A stretch of 16,775 nt of DNA from Gammaproteobacteria bacterium (GCA_016762975.1 JAESUV010000004.1:1-16775), one strand, 5' to 3'; numbered from the stretch's first letter, positions 1-7,671 are shown. The notes: generated by a model not told the origin, from the letters alone. Numbers and translations are program-made.

Positions 1-214
1 CGGCACTGTCAGTGCCTTTGTTGACGTCCTCGGCGAGCTTATTGATATGCATGTTGCAGGGGGTGACCATGCTCCAGGTCGAGGCGATGCCGATCTGCGG
101 TTTCTTGAAATCGGCATCGTCGAAGCCGACGGCTCGCAACATCGCGCGGCTCGCTGACTGTTCAACACCATCAACTACAATCTTAGAATGCTTCCGTAAA
201 TCTTTGTTCTTCAT
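1..214 (-). CDS. ilvD: Dihydroxy-acid dehydratase, N-terminal part (cut by window edge)
   Basis: This is the first 71 codons of a gene running off the left edge. Dihydroxy-acid dehydratase dehydrates 2,3-dihydroxy-isovalerate and 2,3-dihydroxy-3-methylvalerate to the 2-keto acids that precede valine, leucine and isoleucine; it is a cytoplasmic iron-sulfur enzyme. The translation has the family's N-terminal signature: SRAMLRAVGFDDADF at residues 22-36, then IGIASTWSMVTPCNMH at about 41-56. Cys53 in the TPCNMH motif is the expected first cluster ligand. The ATG at 214-212 is the natural start because the similarity begins only a few residues later; a weak GGA lies about 9 nt upstream. Only the start is visible, so intactness cannot be judged. 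Identification rests on recognising the family motif and is secure. Confidence 0.9.
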   Translation of the reverse strand, partial: MKNKDLRKHSKIVVDGVEQSASRAMLRAVGFDDADFKKPQIGIASTWSMVTPCNMHINKLAEDVNKGTDSA

Positions 215-841
215 GAATAATCCAGATTAATACAGCTTTGGTTTAATAGTTCTGTTTAGTCATCTAGAGGCATGTTTAGCAGAAAGTGTGAGCGCCTCCA
301 ATGCCCAAGAGGCGGATAATATACACCAGCAAGAGTCTCATCGCATTCTCCTTTGGCGGCCTCGGGATCTAATCTATAGCGCCCTCGCTCAAATGGGCAT
401 GACAGGCAGGCATTACAATTCTGGGTGATACAGTATACGACGTGCCTGTATCAGCTCGATTCTTAGGCGCAGCTACGCCTAGCGCAGTTGCTAGGGCGGG
501 TTCGGGGCAGGCAATGGCAATAGACGATCTTATCGTGATCGCAGTGATGAGCGAGCGGCTAGTTCTCCATCACCAGCACAGCACAGAGCTGGTAAGAAAG
601 TTTGAAAGCGAGACTACAGGTCGTGTTCTTGCGAATGAACAATGTATATAAAATGTTTAAATATTGTTAAAATACAATATATTAAAGAATTTTTCGAATA
701 AATCATATTAAGTATTTCATGTCGCTATTCTAGTGATGATGGTGTCCGAAAACGGCCAGTAATTACAGAAGAAAGGAGTATGCTTGCCCGCATTGTTTAC
801 TTTTTCTAGTTACTTAACCTTGGCTGCTGAACATCACCGAA
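215..841. other. Gene-poor region between ilvD and the Ada-AlkA gene
   Basis: No gene is recognised here. It must hold the divergent promoters of ilvD (minus) and the alkylation-repair pair (plus), but no convincing sigma-70 promoter was found. Three structures are visible. A hairpin has CGCCTC (293-298) pairing with GAGGCG (309-314). A second has TAGGCG pairing with CGCCTA around a 6-nt loop, at about 464-481. An AT-rich patch at about 645-720 contains a perfect 7-bp inverted repeat. The small open frame at 442-651 (69 codons) has no recognisable motif or ribosome binding site and is not called. Confidence 0.5.
661..680. repeat. AT-rich inverted repeat upstream of the Ada-AlkA gene
   Basis: ATATTGT (661-667) and ACAATAT (674-680) form a perfect 7-bp inverted repeat around a 6-nt AT-only spacer, in the most AT-rich part of the intergenic region, about 160 bp before the Ada-AlkA start. 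It could be an operator or simply part of an AT-rich promoter region. It does not resemble the E. coli Ada box that I know. Inference only. Confidence 0.3.
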
Positions 842-2320
842 ATGACAGCTTTAATTAATACGGATGATCTTGAAAACGCCCGACAGAGTAGAGATCCGCG
901 CTTCGATGGGCGCTTCTTCGTTGGTGTACTAACGACAGGGATTTACTGTCGCCCAATTTGTCCTGTTCGAATTCCTAAAAAAGAGAATGTGCAGCTCTAT
1001 AGAAGCGCTGCCAGTGCGGCTGAGGCTGGGTTTCGCCCCTGTCTGCGCTGCCGCCCCGAATCTTCGCCGGGTACACCGGCATGGATAGGCGCTCCTTACA
1101 AGGTCTCTAAAGCACTGCATCTAATCGCGAGAGGCAATCTCGATGGAAGTTCAGTGGATAAGCTCGCGGAGCAGCTTTGTATAGGCCCGCGTCAGTTGAG
1201 CAGGTTGTTTCAGCAGTATGTGGGGGCTTCACCGGTCGCGGTTGCGCAGACGCAGCGGCTGCATTTCGCGAAGAAACTCCTCGATGAAACGAACCTGCCT
1301 CTAGCAGAGGTCTGTTTTGCGGCTGGCTTCGGCAGTGTGCGTCGCTTCAATGCCGTTTTTCAATCAACCTATGCAAGATCGCCTAAGGAACTCCGCAAGG
1401 GTGTTCGGGGTAGGCGACGATCAAAGGGGGAGGGAATACAAGTGCGGCTTTCCTATCGCCCGCCGCTCGACTGGAAATCCATGCTTGTCTATCTTGAGTA
1501 TAGGAAAATTCCTGGAGTGGAACACATCGACCTAGAGCAGAATACCTACCGTCGAACGATTTCAATCGGTGAGAGTGTAGGTGAACTATGCGCTCAGTTC
1601 TCGGAGACGGAGCATAGTGTGCTGCTGCAGATAAACTTTCCTGATACGCGTCACTTGTACCATATTGTTGAGAAAGTTCGCCTGCTATTCGACCTAAAGG
1701 CAGACAGCGTGGAGATTGAGGAGTTTTTTAAGAATGATGAACTCTTAAAGGAGGTTGTTAAGAAAAATCCGGGCACGCGCGTCACAGGTTGTTGGGATGG
1801 GCTGGAGGTTACGGTGCGAGCAATCCTCGGTCAGCAAGTCACGGTGAAGGCAGCGACGACGCTTGCAGGAAGAGTGGCAGAGCGCTATGGCGAAAACTAC
1901 AGCGGCTCCTCTGCGCACTTAACTCGTGTTTTTCCTACTGCAGAAACACTCGCTACGGCGGACTTGAATGGAATGGGAATAGTGGGTCAACGTATTGCAG
2001 CGATTAACGTTGTCGCTGCAAAGATAGCGACGAATGAAATCGTATTTGACGGTGTATTGGAAACAGACGAGTTCGTTCGCCGGCTCTGCGAGATAAAAGG
2101 AATAGGCGATTGGACAGCTCACTATATAGCGCTGCGTGTATTAAATGACCCAGATGCGTTTCCCTATTCGGACCTTATTTTGCGACGCGCGGCAACAAAT
2201 AATCAGCAAACACTGACGCCGAAAGCACTGTTAGAGTTGGCAGAGGTATGGCGACCGTGGCGTGCTTACGCCGTAATTCTTTTGTGGAAACATTATCAAC
2301 AGATCGCTAGGAATAAGTGA
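842..2320 (+). CDS. Ada N-terminal/AraC regulator fused to AlkA-type 3-methyladenine DNA glycosylase
   Basis: A 492-residue bifunctional alkylation-repair protein. Residues 1-80 are the Ada zinc domain: Cys36, Cys40, Cys67 and Cys70 have exactly the spacing (X3, X26, X2) of E. coli Ada Cys38/42/69/72, where Cys38 takes methyl groups from phosphotriesters and switches the protein into an activator. Residues about 88-190 are an AraC-type helix-turn-helix domain. From about 205 follows the AlkA N-terminal domain, then the HhH-GPD glycosylase fold: VRAILGQQVTV, the hairpin KGIGDW (419-424), and a probable catalytic Asp444 in the FPYSDLILRR segment. The Ada methyltransferase domain is absent, and the next gene supplies that activity. 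The ATG at 842 lacks a good Shine-Dalgarno sequence. The frame is closed by TAA at 815-817, so only a near-cognate start could lie further upstream. Alkylation-inducible autoregulation is likely from family knowledge. Confidence 0.92.
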   Translation: MTALINTDDLENARQSRDPRFDGRFFVGVLTTGIYCRPICPVRIPKKENVQLYRSAASAAEAGFRPCLRCRPESSPGTPAWIGAPYKVSKALHLIARGNLDGSSVDKLAEQLCIGPRQLSRLFQQYVGASPVAVAQTQRLHFAKKLLDETNLPLAEVCFAAGFGSVRRFNAVFQSTYARSPKELRKGVRGRRRSKGEGIQVRLSYRPPLDWKSMLVYLEYRKIPGVEHIDLEQNTYRRTISIGESVGELCAQFSETEHSVLLQINFPDTRHLYHIVEKVRLLFDLKADSVEIEEFFKNDELLKEVVKKNPGTRVTGCWDGLEVTVRAILGQQVTVKAATTLAGRVAERYGENYSGSSAHLTRVFPTAETLATADLNGMGIVGQRIAAINVVAAKIATNEIVFDGVLETDEFVRRLCEIKGIGDWTAHYIALRVLNDPDAFPYSDLILRRAATNNQQTLTPKALLELAEVWRPWRAYAVILLWKHYQQIARNK

Positions 2321-2364
2321 GCTTGCTAGTCAGCTCGTACTAATAGCAATTTAAGGAAGCTAAC

Positions 2365-2865
2365 ATGACTATGTTCTATCACTACCACAACACTTCGATC
2401 GGTGAGTTGCTGTTAGCTGGCGATGGGGATTATCTGTCCTTGCTCGGCTTTCCTCATGGGAAAATGCAGCGGCGACACGAACGCGAATGGTCGAGGGATA
2501 CAGCCCCGTTCGCTGATACCTGTTTCCAATTGGATGCGTATTTCGCAGGAGAGTTGAAAAAATTCGATCTTCCGCTAATGCCCAAGGGTACGGCCTTTCA
2601 AGAATCGGTGTGGCAGGCTCTAACTGAAATTCCTTACGGAGAAACTTGGAGCTATGGCCAGCTCGCCGCAAAAATTGAAAAACCCAAGGCCTCGCGTGCG
2701 GTAGGTGCGGCGAATGGAATGAATCCTATTCCTGTCATTATCCCCTGCCATAGAGTTATAGGTGCCTCTGGCAAGCTCACCGGCTTTGGTGGAGGAATAG
2801 AGACCAAGCAGTTCTTGCTTGAGCTAGAGTCGGGGCAGATTGCGCCACGCCTAAACTTCGCTTAG
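2365..2865 (+). CDS. ogt: Methylated-DNA-[protein]-cysteine S-methyltransferase
   Basis: A 166-residue suicide repair protein that moves the methyl group of O6-methylguanine (and O4-methylthymine) onto its own cysteine. The active-site motif PCHRVIG is intact, with Cys128 as acceptor. The surrounding family features are present: the GTAFQESVWQAL helix, IPYGETWSYG, the DNA-binding region ASRAVGAANGMNP, and the LTGFGGG segment after the active site. Length is normal for a stand-alone Ogt/MGMT. The ATG at 2365 follows an AAGGAA ribosome binding site at 2353-2358; a second ATG at 2371 is possible. It sits 44 bp after the Ada-AlkA fusion on the same strand. It is probably co-transcribed with it and supplies the methyltransferase domain which that protein lacks. 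Confidence 0.95.
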   Translation: MTMFYHYHNTSIGELLLAGDGDYLSLLGFPHGKMQRRHEREWSRDTAPFADTCFQLDAYFAGELKKFDLPLMPKGTAFQESVWQALTEIPYGETWSYGQLAAKIEKPKASRAVGAANGMNPIPVIIPCHRVIGASGKLTGFGGGIETKQFLLELESGQIAPRLNFA

Positions 2866-3020
2866 GCCAAGAGTAGTTTGCCTGAAGAGGAACTTTAGGT
2901 AGTAACCTTTGTCTAGATATCTCAGGGAGCAAGCGATTCTATGTGCTCGGCTCAGCCTATCTGGCAGTCGCGCACTAGGAGCAATGCTAGAGTAGATAAG
3001 GGCCGACGAAGAGCGAATAG

Positions 3021-3977
3021 ATGGAATTTGCTGATGACATAGCCTTGGGAGATTTCACCTCGGTTGATCTCGACGATCTTGTTGATAAGGACGACTATTC
3101 CGGGCGAGAGCAACGAACAACGAAGACGTTTTCTGGGTTTCAGCTGAGTTTCGCGGTCTCAGCGATCCTTCATTTTGCGCTCGCATCTACGCTGTTTTAT
3201 TTTGTCGCGAGTGATATTGCAACAATCGAAGAGCTTGTTCGGCCGTCGATTAAAGTGGAATTCGTTCCGTTCAATCCTTTGCTAAGCCAGGCTGAGGAAA
3301 GCATTCCTGAGACTCCTTCTGAGAGTGCGGCTCCAATACCCCTTGCAGAATCTTCTTCGACATTGCCAGTGGCCGAGTCTCAGCTTGAGGGCAATCAGAC
3401 AGATGTTCCTGAGATCGGCGAATCTGAAATAGCGGAAGCTCCGCCATCAGAAAGTTCAGTTGCAAATTCACTGCCGCCGCTGGAGACGGTTATCCTGCCA
3501 TCTGTGGAGTCGGTGCAGCGTGTGTTAAGTAATCTACAGCGCAGTGATGCTTCACGCTTTTATACCTATGACTGCAATAAGTTAGAAGAAGAGAGCGAGT
3601 TTAATGACTGCGCTTCAAGTGATGCCCGAGACTACTCCTTGCTAACTCGAAATCCAGTCTATGACTTTCATAACCCCGCGATCGAAACTAGTCGATCTAG
3701 AGCAACGGTCACTATGCTCGCTAGACAGAGTGCTAGGGTTTCCGAACAGCTCGCCTCGAGTAATCTGCCGGCGGGTCTTTCGAGCTATGTGTTGGAGGAG
3801 TTAGAGCAGGGCATTGAAACTTATTCTAATACTTCCTCCCGCGCTGTAGACCACATGAACACGATGGTAGATAAAAGTGCGGCTGGAGTTATAGCGCGAA
3901 GAGTTTTTGACAGTTGGGTGCTACAGAAATCGGCATTGCTACAAAGTAGGAGAGTTGAGAATCGCGGTGTTCGATAG
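3021..3977 (+). CDS. Unrecognised single-pass membrane protein with TonB-like layout
   Basis: A 318-residue protein I cannot assign to a family. It has an acidic cytoplasmic N-terminus (residues 1-35, many Asp), one hydrophobic segment at about 41-66 (start SFAVSAILHFALAS), then a short KVEFVPFNP stretch. A Pro/Glu/Ser-rich low-complexity linker covers about 90-165, and a more ordered C-terminal part covers 165-318. That order (short cytoplasmic tail, TM helix, proline-rich periplasmic linker, C-terminal domain) is shared with TonB and TolA, but I see no TonB C-terminal motif. The only two cysteines, Cys185 and Cys197 in the FYTYDCNKLEEE region, are 12 residues apart and could form a periplasmic disulfide. 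The ATG at 3021 follows GAAGAG at 3008-3013. The gene is 155 bp after ogt and 186 bp before the cytochrome gene, so it may be its own unit. The function is unknown. Confidence 0.75.
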   Translation: MEFADDIALGDFTSVDLDDLVDKDDYSGREQRTTKTFSGFQLSFAVSAILHFALASTLFYFVASDIATIEELVRPSIKVEFVPFNPLLSQAEESIPETPSESAAPIPLAESSSTLPVAESQLEGNQTDVPEIGESEIAEAPPSESSVANSLPPLETVILPSVESVQRVLSNLQRSDASRFYTYDCNKLEEESEFNDCASSDARDYSLLTRNPVYDFHNPAIETSRSRATVTMLARQSARVSEQLASSNLPAGLSSYVLEELEQGIETYSNTSSRAVDHMNTMVDKSAAGVIARRVFDSWVLQKSALLQSRRVENRGVR

Positions 3978-4057
3978 TTCAGAGAAAGATGAAGAAGTAA
4001 TGAGAAGTTTAATGTGGAGTCGGTAGACGCAGGAAAATTAGTTATAGACTCAGTTTC

Positions 4058-4071
4058 TTGACCTGAATCAG
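4058..4071. promoter_or_regulatory. Possible FNR/CRP-like site upstream of the decaheme cytochrome gene
   Basis: TTGAC-N4-ATCAG matches the FNR consensus TTGAT-N4-ATCAA at 8 of 10 positions and lies about 93 bp before the GTG start. Regulation of anaerobic-respiration cytochromes by FNR/EtrA/CRP-type factors is well known in gammaproteobacteria. A single near-match in a 186-bp spacer can arise by chance, and no strong -35/-10 pair was found to anchor its position. Confidence 0.25.
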
Positions 4072-4163
4072 CCAACGCACCTCATCGTCAACTCCAATTG
4101 GTAGCAATTCCCACCTATAGCGTTACAATATGAAGCAATATTTCATGTGAAGGTGTATGGATT

Positions 4164-5126
4164 GTGGAAATCAAACGGTTAGTAGCTATCGGTGTGGGCT
4201 TGTTTGTAGTCGTCGCATTTTCTTTAGGAATAGGCCTTCTGGCCTCTATCGAACCTGCCTCTGCACAAACAACCCAAAACACGCAGGATCAGCAATCTGC
4301 GACGCCGGCCACGAATGTCTGCCTCGCTTGTCATAATAATCCTGTCGTGACTTCGGTATTCGAAACCGCCCACGGCAACAGCTCGATACCCGGTTCACAA
4401 CCGGCCATTCGAGGTTGCGCGAGCTGCCATGGCGCCAGTACGGCACACACCGGCGCTATGCAGGCACCGTCGGTGGTATTCGGCGACGGCAGTTCACGTT
4501 TTCCAGCCAGCAATGTGCAAACCCAGAATCAGGCCTGCCTCACCTGCCACCAGACAAGAGAAACGGTGCATTGGACAGCCAGTGTTCACCAGTCTGCCGA
4601 CCTGAGCTGTGCAAGCTGCCATACAGTCCATGCAGGCCACAACGCGGTATTAAATCAATTAAACGACTCTAGTATTTGCCTGAGTTGCCACCTTGAACAG
4701 CGCTCGCAACTGAATCGGCGCAGTCACCACCCTGTGACTGAAGGCTTGATGAGCTGTAATGACTGCCACAATCCCCACGGTTCAGACACAGTGGCATTAC
4801 TGAGCAGAAGCACCGTGAACGAAACTTGCACTGGTTGCCACGCAGAGAAGCGCGGACCTTTCCTATGGGAACATCAGCCAGTGAGTGAGGATTGTACCAC
4901 CTGTCACAATCCTCATGGATCTACCCAAGCAAGCATGCTGGCTACGCGTCAGCCGTTTCTCTGCCAGACCTGTCATGCCGAGGCATTTCACCCCAGCACA
5001 CTATACAGCGGTACCGGCCTTCCCCCGGCAGGTGCGCAGCAGAACTTGTTGGGTGCTTCATGTACCAACTGCCATTTGGCGGTACATGGTTCTAACCATC
5101 CCTCCGGGTCGCGTTTAACCCGTTAG
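4164..5126 (+). CDS. Decaheme periplasmic c-type cytochrome, DmsE/MtrA family
   Basis: A 320-residue protein with a signal peptide (hydrophobic residues about 7-30, likely cleavage after ASA at about 35) and ten CXXCH haem-binding motifs, starting at residues 53, 85, 125, 149, 172, 198, 222, 244, 267 and 300. Haem count, length and signal peptide fit the DmsE/MtrA/PioA family, which passes electrons through a chain of haems inside an outer-membrane barrel. The next gene encodes that barrel type, which supports the assignment. The start is GTG: the frame is closed at 4131-4133, and GAAGG (4149-4153) is 10 nt before the GTG. An ATG at 4157 is in another frame. Whether the physiological role is metal reduction, reduction of an external acceptor such as DMSO, or iron oxidation cannot be read from sequence. 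No separate surface cytochrome or DMSO reductase gene is in view. Confidence 0.93.
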   Translation: MEIKRLVAIGVGLFVVVAFSLGIGLLASIEPASAQTTQNTQDQQSATPATNVCLACHNNPVVTSVFETAHGNSSIPGSQPAIRGCASCHGASTAHTGAMQAPSVVFGDGSSRFPASNVQTQNQACLTCHQTRETVHWTASVHQSADLSCASCHTVHAGHNAVLNQLNDSSICLSCHLEQRSQLNRRSHHPVTEGLMSCNDCHNPHGSDTVALLSRSTVNETCTGCHAEKRGPFLWEHQPVSEDCTTCHNPHGSTQASMLATRQPFLCQTCHAEAFHPSTLYSGTGLPPAGAQQNLLGASCTNCHLAVHGSNHPSGSRLTR

Positions 5127-5135
5127 GCGGCCGCT

Positions 5136-7355
5136 ATGAATAGCAATTTTAATCTTGGTATTCGGCATACAATCTGGCTGCTAGCGGCACTGTTAATGTC
5201 GGGATTGTTATGGCCTAAAAATGCCATTGCACAAACTTCGAGCATCGAACTTGGTTTGGGTTACAACAGTGATGATTCCTATCAGCTTGGACAATATTCA
5301 GGACTTACTCAAACCGGAGGATTCTCGGTAGCTGGATTTTCGCTACAGAGTCCAACTGACCGTAGTGGTGAGACTAACAAGCCTTATTGGCGAGCCAGCG
5401 GCAAGAACCTCGGGCTCGAATCAGGCAGTCTGGATGCTACTTACGGTCGCTGGGGCAGCTTCTCCTTGTCAGTGAATTATGCTCAGCTACCCCATTATCA
5501 ATTTAACGACGGTCGCACGCCATTCAATGGCAGCGGTTCGCCGAACCAAACACTGCCGGCAAACTGGACAGGTGCCAGCTCCACTGCCGGATTCACCGAG
5601 CTGACCTCCAGCCTCAAGCAGGTGAACATTGATACGCAACGGGATCGATTTACCAGTGGTTTCGAGTGGCAGCTGAACCAGACCTGGCAGCTAATGAGTG
5701 AATTTCGCCATGAAACCAAACAGGGTAATCGAGCACTCGGAGCTATCTTCGGCACTGCCGGCGGCAACCCTCGCGGATCCATTGTGTCTCGCCCTATCGA
5801 CTACCAGACCGATGAGCTTACTGTGGGATTGAGTTACGCCAATCAGAGTTCGCAGTACAATATCAGCTACGGCGTCATGCAGTTCAGTAACAACAATAAA
5901 ACTCTGCGTTTTCAAAACCCCTTTAACCATCCGCAATGGACACAAGGTGCCAATTTCTCAGATGGCGCTATTGGCCAGATAGCTCTTGAGCCGGATAACA
6001 ACTCCTCCCAATTTTCCTTTTCCGGAACACGCAGCTTCTCCAGCGCTACCCGTTTGAGCGGCAGCGTGATCTCCACGAAACTTGAGCAGAATGACAGCTT
6101 CCTGCCCTATAGCAGCGTGATTGCAGCAGCGACACCATTACCGAGGGCAGGTCTCAGCGGGCGAGTAGACAGCCTGACAGCTAATTTGAATTTTTCTACA
6201 CGGCTGAGTTCCCGCAGCACCCTGCGCCTGCGTTATAACTACAGAGACCGTGATAACAAGACACCTCAGGAAACCTACCTGCGCATAGCCGGAGATGCTG
6301 GCCCCCAGGGTAGTCTGCTCAGCAGCCAAGCTAGGATCAATCGCACCTACGACCTGGAGAGAGATAAACTCAGCGCCGAAGTAAACTACCGTTTTGCAGG
6401 CAAGACTCGGCTTTCCGCAGGCTATGAATTTGAGAAAACCGATCGCAGCATGGTGGACGTAACAACTACCGAGGAAGACACCGGTTTTATAAAGGTAAAC
6501 TTTGCGCCGTCTTCAACCTCTAGTGGCTCAATTAAGCTATCCCGTTCGGAGCGGGATGCATCCAACTATGACAGCACGGTGCCATTTGTTATGGGACATA
6601 ACCCCGATTATGTCGCTACCCTGGTCGGCAATCAGTTGTTTGAGAATGATCCCCTACTGCGACGATTTCATTTAACCGAGAGAAATCGGGACGAACTGAG
6701 CGCCAGCATGAATTTTTATCCGACCGATGAGATTGGTTTGAGTCTCTTGGCGAAACTGGCTGACGATGATTATCCCGAGGTAAAAATTGGTTTACAGGAA
6801 TCAGAGAAGCGTAGCTTGGCCGCCGATTTGTCGTTCACCCCTGCGGCCAACTGGATGGTCAGCGTTTACTACAACTATGACAATTATACCAATCAGCAAA
6901 CCGGTTTCGCCCGACGTGGAGGTGGCCGCCCAACGCCATTCTATCCAGAATCGGTACGCGACCCGGCTAATAACTGGAGTGTGCAGAGCGAAGATAATGT
7001 TCACACTTTCGGTGCCGGCATCGACTGGAAACTCATGGGGAAGAGACTGGATCTATCCCTGGATATCAACTATACCGATGCACAAACAGAGACAGATCCT
7101 TTCAGCGCAGGCACACCGTTTTTGCCATTACCTGATGTCAATACAGAGATTGGCACAATTTCACTCACGAGCAATTACCAGCTGCAGCCTGGTAGAGAAC
7201 TGTCATTTGGTTATGTTTACGAGCGCTATCAATCCGATGATTGGTCACTGGATGGGGCGGGAATAAATACGCTCTCCAACATTCTCTTACTGGGGAACCA
7301 GAGCCCAGAGTACGCGGCGCACATTTTTCAGGTCTCACTGATCTTTAGTTTTTAG
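5136..7355 (+). CDS. MtrB/PioB-family decaheme-associated outer membrane beta-barrel protein
   Basis: A 739-residue protein with a signal peptide (hydrophobic 13-27, likely cleavage after AIA at about 33). The rest is Ser/Asn/Gln/Tyr-rich with alternating polar and aromatic residues, typical of amphipathic beta strands. It ends in Phe (SLIFSF), the usual C-terminal signal for barrel insertion. Family members are roughly 650-750 residues and wrap a decaheme cytochrome to make an electron conduit through the outer membrane. The gene starts 9 nt after the cytochrome stop with little room for its own ribosome binding site, so coupled translation is likely. No cysteine occurs anywhere in the protein; Shewanella MtrB is reported to carry an N-terminal CXXC, so this barrel belongs to a cysteine-free branch. 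The assignment rests mainly on context, length and barrel features. Confidence 0.88.
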   Translation: MNSNFNLGIRHTIWLLAALLMSGLLWPKNAIAQTSSIELGLGYNSDDSYQLGQYSGLTQTGGFSVAGFSLQSPTDRSGETNKPYWRASGKNLGLESGSLDATYGRWGSFSLSVNYAQLPHYQFNDGRTPFNGSGSPNQTLPANWTGASSTAGFTELTSSLKQVNIDTQRDRFTSGFEWQLNQTWQLMSEFRHETKQGNRALGAIFGTAGGNPRGSIVSRPIDYQTDELTVGLSYANQSSQYNISYGVMQFSNNNKTLRFQNPFNHPQWTQGANFSDGAIGQIALEPDNNSSQFSFSGTRSFSSATRLSGSVISTKLEQNDSFLPYSSVIAAATPLPRAGLSGRVDSLTANLNFSTRLSSRSTLRLRYNYRDRDNKTPQETYLRIAGDAGPQGSLLSSQARINRTYDLERDKLSAEVNYRFAGKTRLSAGYEFEKTDRSMVDVTTTEEDTGFIKVNFAPSSTSSGSIKLSRSERDASNYDSTVPFVMGHNPDYVATLVGNQLFENDPLLRRFHLTERNRDELSASMNFYPTDEIGLSLLAKLADDDYPEVKIGLQESEKRSLAADLSFTPAANWMVSVYYNYDNYTNQQTGFARRGGGRPTPFYPESVRDPANNWSVQSEDNVHTFGAGIDWKLMGKRLDLSLDINYTDAQTETDPFSAGTPFLPLPDVNTEIGTISLTSNYQLQPGRELSFGYVYERYQSDDWSLDGAGINTLSNILLLGNQSPEYAAHIFQVSLIFSF

Positions 7356-7671
7356 CTTGTTGTTCCTCGATCGATTACTGATGATTCATAGAAGGATGAT
7401 ATTCAGGACTACCGGAATGACGGTATGTTGACCATGGGCGGCCGGTAATTCTGATCCTTCTATACTAGAACACGCAAACCTCAATAAGCTAAATTTGGAT
7501 TTTATTATGTCGCTTGCGCTGAGGGGAAACTGAGAGCTTCACATCGAGCACCCTTGAATCCGGCAGAACGAAGACATGCTTCACAGCCAGCGAGTAACGG
7601 TATCCAATGAAGAGGCAGATGAACTTGCGAGGGAGACACAAAGCCGACTCAAGCAGTGTCCGATCGGTTTG
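7356..7671. other. Intergenic region between convergent mtrB-like and CBS-protein genes
   Basis: No gene is supported here. Both flanking genes end in this spacer, so transcripts from both sides must stop within or near it. No classical hairpin with a T run was found on either strand. The only marked structure is the inverted repeat at 7388-7463, described separately. An open frame on the plus strand starting at 7576 runs antisense into the CBS gene and is treated as a shadow. Confidence 0.5.
7388..7463. repeat. Inverted repeat with 10-bp arms between convergent genes
   Basis: ATAGAAGGAT (7388-7397) is a perfect inverted match of ATCCTTCTAT (7454-7463). Inside lie nested smaller pairings: TACCG/CGGTA around a 6-nt loop, and ACCGG/CCGGT. 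The element lies 33 bp after the barrel gene's stop. It might be a bidirectional terminator-like fold or a small repeated element. No direct-repeat target duplication is seen at its ends. Confidence 0.45.

Noticed and set aside
293..314. Hairpin CGCCTC/GAGGCG as a terminator
   Set aside because: No T run follows on either strand, and it lies upstream of ilvD, where no gene needs to end.
464..500. Possible integron attC-like site (short stem with TAGGCG/CGCCTA)
   Set aside because: No GTTRRRY/RYYYAAC core sites in the right arrangement and no integrase nearby.
442..651. Small plus-strand open frame of 69 codons in the ilvD/Ada-AlkA spacer
   Set aside because: No ribosome binding site, no recognisable domain or signal, and it runs into the AT-rich patch; it looks like chance.
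5127..5134. GCGGCCGC octamer in the cytochrome/barrel gap
   Set aside because: A chance 8-bp GC palindrome (NotI site) in a 9-nt spacer; no regulatory meaning is evident.
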